64,000 bases of DNA from contig OY744517.1 of assembly GCA_963556195.1 (NCBI GenBank), positions 83,372,214-83,436,213 on the forward strand, given 5' to 3'. Below the pieces are notes generated by a model. It was not told the origin of the DNA. It did not search any database and worked only from the letters and a program-made list of their open reading frames with translations. Positions 32,264 through 44,169 of the stretch are shown here, piece by piece. Position 1 is the stretch's first letter. Each line of letters opens with the position of its first letter. A program made the translations under genes and the position numbers. The stretch comes from Sepiola atlantica (lineage: Eukaryota > Mollusca > Cephalopoda > Sepiida > Sepiolidae).

Positions 32264-32640
32264 ATTGTGCTTGTTTTACAAGTACTTCAATGGAATGTGC
32301 TCCGATGAACTTGCTGCTCTGGTGCCCACTAGGCGTAAATACACTTGACCAACCCGACAATCAGCTAAATACCATCTATTCACTGTGGAGGTCCCCAGAT
32401 GCCGGAGAGCCTTCTACTCTAATAGCTTCTATCCTCGAGCCTTTGAAACTCTCTCCCTGCTCCCTGTTTCCCCGACTGTACCGACATGCAGAAATTTAAA
32501 ACTAATGTGAAAAAGCATCTCACTGCACAGCTCCCAATTTAGGATGACCCCCTAAACTTTCATCCTAATTCTCAGTAGCCCTTTACGTCTACAGTGACAA
32601 CTTGCGTTGTTTGGGGTCAACGAAGTTAAAAAAGAAAAAA
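32264..32640 (+). pseudogene. LINE ORF2 C-terminus and 3' end (family L1a)
   Basis: Frame fragments read CFTSTSMECAPMNLL and LDQPDNQLN then RSPDAGEP. The true coding frame shifts to give the SFhhR..WNSLP-like tail. The 3' UTR matches 58500-58570. 5' truncated. Confidence 0.7.
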
Positions 32641-32644
32641 GAAA

Positions 32645-33731
32645 GGATGGTCTAAAAAGAGGTAAGTATTTGTGATGAAGTAGCGTTTATTGTTGAAAGT
32701 AAAACTTTACAATTTTCTTTTTCATAGACCTCTCTTACAAACATATAAGTTTTCTGTGGCATAAGTTGTTTACCGTATACCACCATTTTGCAAACAAAGC
32801 TCAATAGTTTATAATGTGATCGATCTAAGCTCCTTGGAATTGAATCATTGTGACTACATACACATTGAAGTTTGTAATGACCCTGTTCAACATGTCATGG
32901 GGAATTCTTTTAATCTCCCTTCCGAATGTTGTTTTTGAGTACACCCATAGTTTGGGGATCGTTAGTGTTGTGGTGGCAACCACTCATTTGCATATACGAA
33001 TAACGTTACACTATAAATGGCAAGCCTAGGTTGGCCTTAGTGTGTGTTACCTAAATGCCACCGGAAGTGACGCCGAAGAGCGTACATGTCCTCCCACCAA
33101 GACTCTCTGACTCGACACCTTCATTTGTACATACTGTAACTATACCTTTTCTTTAATACACTTATTATTGCATTCTCCTTGTTGTTTGCGTCTTCATTGT
33201 ATTCCTCACTAATTATTGTTCAACCTTGCAACCACAACAGTTAGCATAGACCCTGTCTTTTAGGTATCCCCACAGAAAATAATCCAAAGGGGAGATGTCT
33301 GGAGAATGTGAAGGCTTCGGTGGTTCGTACGATGAGAGATGAGCCTATCTTCAGGAAAATAGAGATGGAGGTATTCGAATGAAGCAATGCGGTGTTGCTC
33401 CGTCCTGCTGATAAATAACAATATCCATGTCCATTTTCATGGTTAATTTTCATAGACAAGATGGTGATAATAAAATGGATATATCTTATATTTTCTAAAA
33501 ACTCACAATAGTTGATGCTATTGACTGTCGCTCCTTCATCGACTTTAAAATAGTCTAATAATGGCTGTTTCAACAATTCTAGCCCATAGCATCATGTTCC
33601 TCCCTCAATGTTGTCTTCTGAACTTGACAGAAACACTCCTAGATCATCCAAAATGACTGGATTCATTAGTGAAAATGTGAGATCAGTTTTCAAGTACTTC
33701 ATCCAATTGATGTGAAATAGATGTGACATAA
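32645..33731 (-). pseudogene. Mariner-like transposase remnant, split by a solo LTR
   Basis: The low-coordinate end (GGATGGTCTAAAAAGAGG) matches, reversed, the 3' end of the mariner at 30660-30731. The minus strand at 33240-33575 reads VDEGATVNSINYCEFLE, then (frameshifted) a QQDGATPH block with the second catalytic Asp, then HSPDISPLDYFLWGYLK with the third. The C-terminal LKxxIRxEIxRIP-like region lies at about 32790-32960, beyond the inserted LTR. Several frameshifts; dead. Confidence 0.75.
32966..33239 (+). mobile_element. Solo LTR with 5-bp target duplication
   Basis: A 274-bp segment beginning TGTTGTGGTGGCAACC and ending GCAACCACAACA (inverted termini, TG...CA), flanked by GTTAG on both sides (32961-32965, 33240-33244). 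It has a TATAAAT box at about 33012. It sits inside the transposase, which reads across it. A solo LTR left by recombination of a gypsy- or BEL-type element; unlike the 7.6-kb LTR. Confidence 0.88.
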
Positions 33732-34069
33732 TTTATTTATCTACCTCCCACAGCGGTAAGATTTGACACAAGGTTAGGAAAGTGGGATTAGATAAGCCAG
33801 CGTTCGAGAGGTGAGCAATCTGGCCATTAAAAATTGCCTGGGCAGCCCCGTCGGCATTCCCCGGTAGGGGCGCTTCAGGCAGTAAGCAATAAATTTACTC
33901 TTCTCCAAAGAGGGGAGACAGAGCCTGGGAGGGTGGACCTCCTAGAACTGCACAGGACAGATCCATAGACCAGCGTAAATCAAGACCCGAAGGCCAAGAC
34001 AATACCAGTCTATGGTGTGTAGTATCTATCGGAACAGATACTACACTTTGATCGCGACTAAAAGGCCAC
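33732..34069 (-). mobile_element. U2 snRNA-headed SINE, copy 3
   Basis: Minus-strand copy flanked by GACATAA (33725-33731, 34070-34076). The head reads TGGCCTTTTAGTCGCGATC and then the GTGTAGTATCTG element. Here GTGTAGTATCT pairs perfectly with AGATACTACAC a few bases on, an 11-bp hairpin that buries the branch-recognition sequence. The body hairpins are kept. Confidence 0.85.
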
Positions 34070-34137
34070 GACATAAGGTCGGTGTAATATACAGATGCTG
34101 CCAGAAATTAATTTCTGTCAAAAGTTCATGGCTTGTA

Positions 34138-36965
34138 TCAATTACCTTGAAAGATTTGCCTTAGCCTCTCACAAGAAACATTCCCCTCTACTTTTGGTAC
34201 AATGTTTTGCTTTGTTTTATGGTATATCAACCCTTTAGGTATATTTAATGCGACTAGATTTGGGGGTATAAAACACACTGTCTTCAAAAAGGACATTATG
34301 ATTTCCACTCTGATGTCATTAAATAAGTCCTTCATAGTACCAACATTGTAGTATTTTTGTCACAAGGAGCAAAATTGACACACTCATTACAACATAAAGT
34401 GTTTCACTGTGTATGGTTCTTAACAAGTCGTACACCATGGTGGCTCATTCTGCTCAAGCAGGATTGAATGTGTCGTTTTTGTGTGGCCAATACGGAGTTG
34501 AGAGAGGACGACCTCCTTCCTTCGTCTTTCTACAATCCTGTCTCCATTCTCCTACATCAGGTTGTATTGTCAACAATTTATTAGATGTGTTACTGCTCCA
34601 TCTAGACTGCCATTTCTTGTGGATATATGCATGGATGTTTATTTTGATATCTGTGTATGGAACTAAATTTGTTTTGGGGCTTCTATTAGGCAGTTTTGGC
34701 TGCTGTGTTAGCCTTAACATTTTCATCGGCTTCTTATGTGACTTGGGATCAAACAAAATATAATCTCTTTTGTGTTCAGTAATGATGTTATCTATATATG
34801 TATTAATACGATAGCATGTGTGTTCGCGTGTCATGCTTACATCAAACGCTCTGTGCATGTGTGCCGCACCTAGATTTGGAAAAGCATTCAAGTCACCTAA
34901 TTTTCGTAATATTTTCACGTATTTCCCTTTGGCGCAATGGTTAGCGATGTAGGATTTTGACATCGGTTTTTGACGTCGGCCCGACTGGTTTATAGTTCGA
35001 TCCCAACCAACCTCTAAGATTTTTTTTCTACATCGATGAGGGGTGGTAGGTAGGGAGGGGACGACCGGGAAGACACATATTAATACGATAGCGTGTGTGT
35101 TATGTTGTGTGTGACGCTTACATCAAAAGCAACGACCTTCCGAATCTTTGTATGCTACTCATGAATTGGAGCCAAATTTAATCTAAAGCATTTACAAAGT
35201 AATGTATAGGTTAGGAATAAGATAATTAGTATTGAAAACATCATTTCGTGTAATTTACATGGATCCCGCTAGTTCTACATAATAGTTTAATGATCAGTGG
35301 GTTATCTAGATTTCTATTTTTCAATGTTTTTGATACTGATAAGGAGTCAAAAAAATGATGAAGTTTTTCCTTTTACTTTGCAAGATGATATGAGTGCTAA
35401 ATCTATGGCATTGGATTCTGCATTGAAAATAGATGTTTCTTTAGGAATATGTTGTTTGATAATTTGGTTCTCATATACAGCTGCATACTTTGTTGTGTTC
35501 TTGTCATTAGATCCATCTGTAAATATAGTGGTAAATTTGGGATAATAATCTAGGATTTTATTTATGTTTTCCTGGAAAATGAGAGGATGTGTGGTAGTTT
35601 TATTGAGTTTATTCATTTCCACGTTTACTATTGTTCGTTTGATGGTATCATATATATTCTTGAATGGGATGTTAGTTTCTTTAATTATTGATTCTATTTG
35701 GAGGCCAATAGGGTTTTATTGCATTTTATTTTCTTTGGTACATTTCTTTTGTATTTTTGTTTGAATATAGTACTGTATGCTTGGTTTAGCTTTTCATAGT
35801 ATTATAAGGCTAGTTTCTGTCTTCTTAGGGTTAGAGGAGTTTCATGCACTACTACATACAAACTTTTCATTGGAAATGTTTGGAAAGTTCCCAGCGGCAG
35901 TTGCAGTCCTTGGTGGTAGATAGTTTCTAATGTTTTTCGGTACGATTTTCGGGCTAATCCGTACATGATGCATCCATAGTCCAGTCTGGATCTTACTAGT
36001 GTTCGGTATAATTTTAATAATGTGATTTGTCTGCACCCCAGTTGGTGTGTGCCACTACTTTCATCAATTGGATGGCTTTATTGCATTTTATTCTTAATTA
36101 TTTTATGGAGGAAATAAATGTTAGTTTTGAGTTAAAGATGATTCTGAAGAATTTATGCTGCTGTACAACGGGTAATTCTATCTCTTTTCAAGTTTTAAAA
36201 CTGGATCGCAGTGCATTTTCTATAATTGACAGAAGTGCATAAATTTGGTTTTATTTCAGAATATTTTTAAACCGTTTTCAATTGCCCATCGATTTATTTT
36301 ATTCAGGAACTGTTGTGGTTGGCGTTCAATCATACGAATGTTTTGGATGCATAGCAAATTAAAAAGTCATCTACATATCATGATCCTTCAACGCAAGATA
36401 GGAGACTTTTTAATATTGAATAAAATAATGGACAATATACTTCCTTGTGGCACACCCATTTCCTTTATCTTTGTGTATGAAAGTGTGTTGTCTATTTGTG
36501 TTTTAAAATGTGTTTCTATTAAGAAATTACTTATGAATATAGGTAATTTACCTTTCATTCTGAGTAGGTTTAAGTCTATTTTTATGTCATATCTCCAGGT
36601 TGTGTCGTATGCTTTTTCTAGGCCAAAGAATATAATGGTTACGTTTTCTTTTTTAATGAAAGCATTTCATATTAAAGATTCTAGGCGAACAAATTGGTTA
36701 ATAGTACCTCTAGTTTTTCGATATCTCCATTGTAGGTTTGTGATTATTTTTTTTTTTCAAATGTTAGTTTTGAGTCAAAGAAATTTATGCTGCTGCTGTA
36801 TCACAGTGTATTTTACTGTAATTTACATAAGTGCATACATGTGGTTTTATTCCGTTTTCAATTGTCTATCGATTTATTCTTGTAGTTAAATCGTTCACTC
36901 GTATGAATGTTTATGGATGCGTGACAAATTAAAAAGTCATCTACATACAATGATCCTTACATTAC
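34138..36965 (-). pseudogene. RNase H-bearing LINE (I/Nimb-like) ORF2, split by a Helitron
   Basis: On the minus strand, 36600-36720 reads NVTIIFFGLEKAYDTTW (RT motif A region, Asp replaced by Gly in FGLEKAYD). 36440-36475 reads MGVPQGSIL (motif B). 36369-36395 encodes YVDDFLICYAS in a shifted frame (motif C). 35347-35622 reads KFTTIFTDGSND and ETSIFNAESNAIDLAL, an RNase H domain. After the Helitron (34791-35272) comes the C-terminal WSSNTSNKLLTIQP region and an RxxHGHTxxT-type remnant, with a Cys-rich CCNECVNFAPC near 34390. A partial internal duplication of the motif B-C region lies at 36755-36965. Multiple stops and frameshifts; inactive. Confidence 0.82.
34791..35272 (+). mobile_element. 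Non-autonomous Helitron H1, copy 2 (complete, 482 bp)
   Basis: TCTATATATG start after A, CTAG end before T, and a terminal palindrome slightly decayed (CGTGTAATTTACATG). It contains the tRNA-like module (box A 34930-34940, box B about 34994-35004). It lacks most of the helicase-tail region found in copy 1. Inserted within the LINE, whose reading continues on both sides. Confidence 0.8.
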
Positions 36966-37240
36966 ACAGAACATACTGTGAAGAAGTAATTTCTCCCCAT
37001 ACTATTTCAGACTATAAACCACACTACCTCCCCTATACTATGTAATACTAAGTACAATAGCAGTCTTGAATAGAATAGTTTCGGCTCCAGACACATACAT
37101 AATCTCGAGTATCAATGGATTTGTCTTCAAAATTCTCGAAGTATTTGCATTTCAATAAATAAAGCTAAAATTTTATAATGGTACAAATTATTTTGAAAGT
37201 TGGCATAATGCAAAGATATATCGTAAAAGTTTAATATACA
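36966..37240. other. No supported feature
   Basis: Nothing recognised. Confidence 0.4.
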
Positions 37241-37770
37241 AGAGAAATGAGACCCGTTGAGTCACCCATTTAGCTCTGGTTATATGGTTGGAATTTGGAA
37301 AATGTGAGTTTAATTTAAAAAAATAATGGCAAAATCGAAAATTAGTATTTCTATTCGCTTTTCTCTCTCCAGCTATGGGTTAAATAGTATTAATACTATT
37401 GTTTGTTTTGGACTATTCCAATATTTTAATTCTGTCCATGCTTTATTATCTTTGACTGTTAATAAACAAAGAGAGAGTGAATGAGAGAAGGGAGAGTAGT
37501 ATGCATCTTATGGAATAAGAGCGAGGGGGGGGGGGTAAACAACGTAGAGTGAAAGAGGGTAAAAGTGATAGATAGAAAGTTAGAGATGTGTCACTTGATG
37601 AGTTAATTGTACATTATGGTTAATTAGAACAATTAAAATGGAAATATTTTTCAAACATAACTCTAAACTGAGGAATATTTTAGCATGTATTTTGGGCGAT
37701 TAAAATATATAAGGAAAAAGACTTACAGAAACAAAAGTTGATTAACACACCTTTAGTATGATAATATATA
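37241..37770 (+). repeat. Dispersed repeat family X copy
   Basis: Collinear with 52910-53850: GAGTCACCC, TTTCTATTCGCTTTTCTCTC-like, ACTGTTAATAAACAAAGAGAG and AATTAGAACAATTAAAATGG blocks. Its end also matches 18080-18240. No coding content; class unknown. Confidence 0.5.
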
Positions 37771-38396
37771 CTAGCGGGACCCGTGTAAATTACACGAAAT
37801 GATGTTTTCAATAATAATTATCTTGTTTCTAACCTATACATGTTTGAATAAAATATGATAAGATTTGACTTGTATATTTATTTAAAAAAATGAACAATAA
37901 TTAAACAATTTACAAAACTTCTTTATATACAATATTTCTAGTGAAGGTAGTTTCTCTTCTCTGGCCATGAGTAGAATTATTCTGATGACAAATTTTTCAC
38001 TCTTACACTGTTCATAGACTTTGCTCTTGAGAAGGCTACATAAAGTTGTCCATGAGTAAAGCAAGGTTGTGGTAGGTAGATCCCAACCTTATTGAAAGTC
38101 TGTCCTTGAGCTTTATTAATGGTCAGCAATGAGTAGCATACAAGATTAGGAAGGTCGTTGCTTTTGATGTAAGCGTGGCACACAAAATAACACACACGAT
38201 ATTGTATTAATATGTGTCTTCCCGGTCGTCCCCTCCCTACCTCCCTTTGATGTAGAAAACAAATCTTAGAGGTTGGTTGGGATTGAACTATAAACTAGTT
38301 GGGCCGACGTAAAAAATCAACGTACAAATCCAATGTCGCTAACCGTTGCTCCAAAGGGAAATACTTGAAATGTTACGAAAATTAGGTGACTTGAAT
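37771..38396 (-). mobile_element. Helitron H1, copy 3, with helicase remnant
   Basis: On the minus strand it ends CTAG before T (37771-37774) after the CGTGTAA/TTACACG palindrome. It includes the tRNA-like module at about 38270-38360 and a helicase fragment. The 5' part is replaced by a 42-bp minisatellite. Confidence 0.8.
37925..38195 (-). pseudogene. Helitron RepHel helicase C-terminal fragment
   Basis: Reads LLTINKAQGQTFNKVGIYLP, then HGQLYVAFSRAKS. These are the late helicase motifs of Pif1-like SF1B helicases as found at the C-terminus of Helitron RepHel proteins. A shifted frame gives the LEILYIKKF/NIVYKEVL-type terminus. Rep/HUH nuclease and the early helicase motifs are absent. The parent enzyme would nick and unwind DNA for rolling-circle transposition. 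Confidence 0.85.
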
Positions 38397-38676
38397 GCTA
38401 TTATTTTTCAAACCGGTTTTATAAGATCGGTTTCAGGTGCTATTATTTTTCAAACCGGTTTTATAAGATCGGTTTCAGGTGCTATTATTTTTCAAACCGG
38501 TTTTATAAGATCGGTTTCAGGTGCTATTATTTTTCAAACCGGTTTTATAAGATCGGTTTCAGGTGCTATTATTTTTCAAACCGGTTTTATAAGATCGGTT
38601 TCAGGTGCTATTATTTTTCAAACCGGTTTTATAAGATCGGTTTCAGGTGCTATTATTTTTCAAACCGGTTTTATTA
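38397..38676. repeat. 42-bp minisatellite, about 6.6 units
   Basis: The unit TATTATTTTTCAAACCGGTT + TTATAAGATCGGTTTCAGGTGC is essentially identical in all copies. It contains the palindrome AAACCGGTTT. At 14 codons per unit it keeps a plus frame open. It directly abuts the truncated Helitron. Confidence 0.95.
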
Positions 38677-38980
38677 TGTATATACAAAGGGGTTTTCATA
38701 AGTTTATGTCATATGTCAGCAACTGCTGAGGATATAAAGCACATTTTGATTATTCTGAAAACTTATATTTTTAAGTTTCTTAACAAAACCGATTCGTAAG
38801 ACAACATATGTCAAAATGTTAGTTTATCTTGTGCCTTACATGAACTGGCATATCGTGGTTGAGAGTTGCTATGGCTTCACGTATTCTAATTTTCAGATTT
38901 TCAACATTTCTGGGAAACATTCTCAACTCTAGTTCCCGAGATGTAAATTCAAGTTCTTAGAAAGTGACAAACTTATGAAA

Positions 38981-38981
38981 C

Positions 38982-39054
<73 letters not shown>
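38981..39054. repeat. (CTAT)n microsatellite
   Basis: About 18 units. Confidence 0.97.
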
Positions 39055-40439
39055 TCATAAATAAATATTAAATTATATAGAGGAGTATTAGAAGGCTATC
39101 ATAATGCAAGAAATGGAAATATGTCGGCGTTGAGAAGTAAGACAAAAACAAGTGATTTTAATTATATATTTTTTCAAAAACTTTTTTAATAATTTTTTTC
39201 CTATATAGCAAATCTTACTTGATTATGCAAAACTTCAACACTGATCTAATCTGTGTGACCGTGTTCCATGATATATTTCGAGGAAGACCTCTTTGTCAAA
39301 TGGTAGGTGTTTCAAATCTCAAAAAACGTGTGGATGGCAATATTGCTTATAACGCAGTAAATATTAATATCCGCAGCAATGTAATAAAACTAAAACTATA
39401 ACTGATTTTTTTTAATGATTTTAATTACTTATTTAATTAATTTTTTATTTTTTTTCTCAATATTTTATATTTGAACGCACCGATAAAGTGCTACATATTC
39501 ATATAAAAAAGAAAAAGAAAAAGAAGAGCAAAAAAAAAGAGAGAAAAAAAGGAAGAAAACAGGTAGGGATAACAGCCAAGAGCGGTGTTCAATTAATTTT
39601 TTTCTTTTTCTAATATTTATTTGATATTTTTTATATACTATTGTTATCTTATTTTATTCTAACAATATTTATTTCTTTACTTTTCTGAAAAAAAAAACAA
39701 ACAAAATAATTGTAATTTATTTATTTAAAAAAAAAATTTTTTCAAATTTATTTTCATGATTAACGGCTAAATATGTTTTGATTTATACCCTGGCCAGATT
39801 GTGTGTAGCACGCAGTAAATTTAATCAACGGAACTAATTTTTCAATTCTTATTTAATTCAATTTAAAAAAAAATATTATCATTGTCTACTTAATCTGAAA
39901 CTATTTAATGCTGTTATGATTTTAGTAAAATGTTATTAAAATTCATAGTTTAATTCACTAACGATTTAAAAAAAAAATTAAGTTTAGTTTAATTTCTTTT
40001 TTCCAAGAACGTGGGACAACTCTTGCAAAATAGTAATGAATTATCTCCCTTATACACACAAATATAAAACTAAATTATAAATCTCCAATATATAATTTCT
40101 TTTACAGGATTTTCAACACTTATTTGAAATTTCCAAATCTTTTACCTTACTTTTTGGATATACATCATTCAATTGTAGAACTGTAAAAGTGAATCTATAT
40201 AGTAAAATTTGTTATTCTATTCTATTTTTCTATTATTACATTTTTTGTTTAATATTTTGTTCATAACTTATATATTTATTAATATATTTGTTTCTTCATT
40301 TATTTTATTATTATAATTATTTATTTATTTATTTTTATAAATATTTATATATATATATATATATATATATTTGTTTCTTTATTTATTTTAATATTATGAT
40401 TATTTATTTATTTATTTTTTTAATAAATATATATATATA
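39055..40439. other. No supported feature; AT-rich
   Basis: Contains (TA)n near 40349-40370 and 40427-40444 within a direct repeat of TTTGTTTCTT..ATTTATTTTA (about 40285 and 40370). No gene. Confidence 0.5.
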
Positions 40440-40441
40440 TA

Positions 40442-40890
40442 TATAATAAGGATTGAGGTAAAATAAAATACCTTTAAAGCATGTTAAGGATGCGATATTA
40501 ATTTTACCTCAATCCTTGTTATTAAATTTCATTTGGATGCTTAAAAAAAAAGGTATGCACTTTTTAAATCTATACATAACTCGCGTGCATGCGTGATTTC
40601 ATACCGAAAGTGGAAAAAACAACATCTCATACGTCGGTTTACACCAACACAGGCCGGCAGTCCAATAAGATCGGACCTACAAACACACTAAAGAGTCCAA
40701 TTCTGTTTGGCGAAATTATTTGTATTACTATAAACTAAAAATTAAAGTTTATAAAAAAAAATCGGTTTCGATTTTTATTTATTAATATCATCCTTAACAT
40801 GCTTTAAAGGTATTTTATTTTACCTCAATCCTTATTATTACATTTCATTTGGATGCTTAAAAAAAAGTATGAACTTTTTAAATCTATATT
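40442..40890. repeat. Composite inverted/direct repeat
   Basis: AATAAGGATTGAGGTAAAAT (40446 on, about 55 bp) recurs inverted at about 40780-40838. A TTACCTCAATCCTT...ATTTGGATGCTTAAAAAA segment occurs directly twice (about 40502-40580 and about 40820-40895). Confidence 0.8.
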
Positions 40891-41339
40891 TATATATATA
40901 TATTTTTATTTTAAAAGATTATTATTTTCTCTTTTTTTATTTATAGAATTTATTTGTGGGATACTTTAATATTTTGTAGAGGAAGAAGATGAAATGTGTA
41001 TCTACACACTAGGTGTGTTATTCTATTAATATAAGAAAATTATTATTTTTGTTTATTTTAATGTATTTATATACTTATTACATAATTTATTTATCTTAAC
41101 AGCAATGCTGTGATATTGCATATAACAGTGAATGTGAATGTGGCATGCAGTATAAATATATAACACCTCATCAGAGGAGTCAAATATAAAGGGAGTAATT
41201 GTAAATCCATATACCAAGTGTATTGTTTTACCGATGATTCTTTAATCTATATATTTTAAACTGATTCAAGTTTATTTAGAATTGTGTTGATGTGATGTGT
41301 GTGGGCTGAGATTAAATACGATATATATTATATTATATA

Positions 41340-41790
41340 TTATATTATAAATGAGGAATTCAGTTCAAGCTTACTATTAAGTTCAGGTCCTAACTTAGAG
41401 ATGAATAGAGCTTCTTTAATTCGAAGATTTCCAATGTCCCTCTCCGTGGCCAAGATGTTAACTTTGATAAGTCTGTTAGTGTTTTTGCATGTGTTAAGAT
41501 GTTTGAAGAATGATGATAATTGTGTCTGTGTATGTTCCTTAATCCTGCTATGTAGGGGTCTCATGGTACTACCTATGTAAAATTTGTTGCAGATGGTGCA
41601 TTCTAATCTGTACACTGTATATATGCTGTGACAAATGTCCGTGGTATTCATTGGACAGTTAGCTAGGGTGCACTGTGTTGGGTTGTATTGGTGTTTGTGC
41701 GTAGCTAGCTGTTTCCTTAGTGATGGGCCCGAGTGGGCAAGACAATCTATAGGACTCAACAAACCTAATCGAAGCCTCGCTTTGTAGTTT
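41340..41790 (-). pseudogene. Penelope-like element GIY-YIG endonuclease fragment
   Basis: The minus strand reads a Cys/His-containing lead (CTLANCPMNTTDICHSIY), then VYRLECTICNKFYIGSTMRP (the GIY-YIG core, FYIG kept) and LHSRIKEH, then ERDIGNLRIKEALFISKLGP with the conserved Glu. This is the C-terminal nuclease of Penelope-like retroelements, which cuts target DNA for reverse transcription. RT is absent. The domain is open throughout its 140 residues, so loss is by truncation, not decay. LINE sequence lies immediately upstream. Confidence 0.85.
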
Positions 41791-41794
41791 AAGT

Positions 41795-43010
41795 GAATGC
41801 CTATTTTTTAATATCTCCCAACAGTGCTAAACTTTAATTTTCTTAAACGACTATGTTGTAGTCAGCTGGGAAGAAGTCCCGTGGTATGGTGTTCCACATG
41901 CGGGTAGTTTTAGGAAATAAACTTTGCCCATGGAAGTTCCATTTAGTTTTAGGTATACAGGGGAATAAAGGAAAGTTATTTACAGTAGTTAGACAGGTTT
42001 TTGTCGTGAATATTTTACAGGGGGAACCAGACATTAGAGCTCAATCTATTACGTAACATAAACATAATGATAGAGTAGAGAAAGACTAGCAACTTCTCTT
42101 CTGTGAGAAAGAGGAAATAGGAAAGAAAAGAGAACATCCCCGACTAGATTTCGAAGTTCGTTTTGTACTCTGTCAAGGCAATATAGGATGCTCTGAGCTG
42201 CACATCCTGTGGCAACAGTACTCCATCTTAGGACGCATTTGACTCCTATACAGGTGAGGATTGCGTCTGGAGTGAGATACTTTTTGGAGCGATAAAATGA
42301 TCTAACCATTTTTCCAGCGGTCTTGGCAACGGATTTGATGTAAGTCTTCCATTTCAGGGCTGGAGTGAAAGTCAATCCAAGAAGCTTATCAAAGCAGTGG
42401 GCTTCCTCAAGGTGAAAGACATTCATTTCAATTGGGCAAAGTGAGGATCAGAGCATTGGTGGTGAAAAGAGAGAAGCTTGGTTTCAGACGTATTGAAAGA
42501 AACCAGCCACATGTTTTCTCATTGCATGACATGCTCCAGGTTGAAAGATAGAGAATCAGAAAGATCTTGATCATTAATTCTCTACAAAGTGTTGCCATAG
42601 ATGTTCTTAGAATGTGATTTTAGAAATCATTGATGAAGATCAGAAAGAGGGTTGGGCGCAGAATGGATCCTTGAGGCCCACCAGCATTGATACTATGTGC
42701 TTCAGACTTCAGGTCCATCAACAAACACTTTTATAAACCTATCAGAGAGAAAGGACTTGATGGTTGAGAAGACATTTCCAGATATTACATAGCTAGCTAG
42801 CTAGCTTGTGAAGTAAACCTTTACGCCAAAACCCATCAAAGGCCTTTGCTTATGTTAAGAGCTATTTCTCTAGGAACGAAGCCCCTGTCAATAGATTCAC
42901 TGATCCTGTATGATATTATGATTGGAATGCTGGCATCAAGGTTTTTGTTTGGCAACATTTCGAAAAGATATATGGATGCCATTCAGTGTTTGTAGCCAGT
43001 GTCGAATTTT
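41795..43010 (-). pseudogene. Jockey/CR1-like LINE ORF2 pseudogene
   Basis: Minus-strand pieces in order: INAGGPQGSILRPTLFLIFI (about 42640, RT motif B region); the stretch to 42430 with stops where the FADD motif should be; FDKLLGLTFTPALKWKTYIK and KMVRSFYRSKKYLTP (42426-42290); ILYCLDRVQNELRNLVGD and LSHRREVASLSLLY; then RMWNTIPRDFFPADYN (41843-42034). It covers RT motif B to the C-terminus; endonuclease missing. Conserved order, frameshifts between blocks. Confidence 0.8.
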
Positions 43011-43072
43011 ATGTTTTTTTTTAAGTTTTTGGAAAAAATAATAAACGGACCCAATAAACACAAAATGTTTAT

Positions 43073-43197
43073 CTTATTTAATGAAATATGCTCGATAAAA
43101 ATGCATTTCAGCCTTATTTAATGAAATATGTTAGATAAAAATGCATTTCAGCCTTATTTAATGAAATATGCTCGATAAAAATGCATTTCAGCCTTAA
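43073..43197. repeat. 40-bp tandem repeat, three units
   Basis: AATGAAATATGCTCGATAAA + AATGCATTTCAGCCTTATTT. The middle unit has TTAG for CTCG. Confidence 0.9.
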
Positions 43198-43283
43198 ATA
43201 ACCTTAAAATTGTGATGCAGATGGATTGCTATTTGAATATGGCTTTGAAAATCCGACTGACTGAATTTTATATATGTATATTA

Positions 43284-43425
<142 letters not shown>

Positions 43426-43640
43426 ATATTTATAGATGTATGTATATTAGTGCATTTGTATGGACATATAAATACATGTGTATTTACCTTTTGTATGTAA
43501 ATTTATGTGTATATTTAAAGATTTAAAGTAAATTCAATTTTCTATATCAAATTATCCCCAAAAGGTTGATATGCAGTAAACTAAACTAAACTAGAGACAC
43601 ACAACTTTTTTTCAATCAAAAATGTTATTGTAAATATTTT

Positions 43641-43776
43641 TTCCTACCCATGTTTTTCCCCAGAACAGAATAAATAAAAATTAAGAAAATAAATAAACTA
43701 TGACTATAAAAAGTCATAGTTTATTTATTTTCTTAATTTTTATTTATTCTGTTCTGGGGAAAAACATGGGTAGGAA
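43641..43776. repeat. Hairpin with perfect or near-perfect 65-bp arms
   Basis: Left arm 43641-43705, 6-nt loop ATAAAA, right arm 43712-43776; I see no mismatch. Such fresh symmetry suggests recent origin. Confidence 0.92.
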
Positions 43777-44169
43777 TTGGAGATCAAAACAAAATGTCTA
43801 AAAAGTTAAGCAAAAAATAACTCACACTTCACAACATAATCAAGTCCCTATTTTTTCTAAAGTGGAAAGTTTTGCCAGCACTAACTAAACCCATTCAGAT
43901 ATCGAACAGATAAGGGCAAGATAAAAAGATCAATATTTAAAAATAACCCTGCTACCAATTCATAGTGATGGAAATAGCCTTTTAAGAAATAGGGGTCTGC
44001 TGAGATCAGCAAAAATATGGCTGAGAAGAATGGAGAAGGTAGAAGACATGAAGATGCTTTTCTCGTTTGTGAGAATCTTTTTTTAAATATTTCTCTTCAA
44101 TCTGGAAATTTATTGCTAAGGCAGATTGAAAAAAAAAAACGAAATCTATTAACAATTGCATTTTTATTT

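Noticed and set aside
36245..36889. Plus-strand 214-aa ORF
   Set aside because: Shadow of the minus-strand LINE. RT motifs are readable on the other strand.
38346..38729. Plus-strand 127-aa ORF with 14-residue repeats
   Set aside because: 42-bp minisatellite next to a truncated Helitron; no domain.
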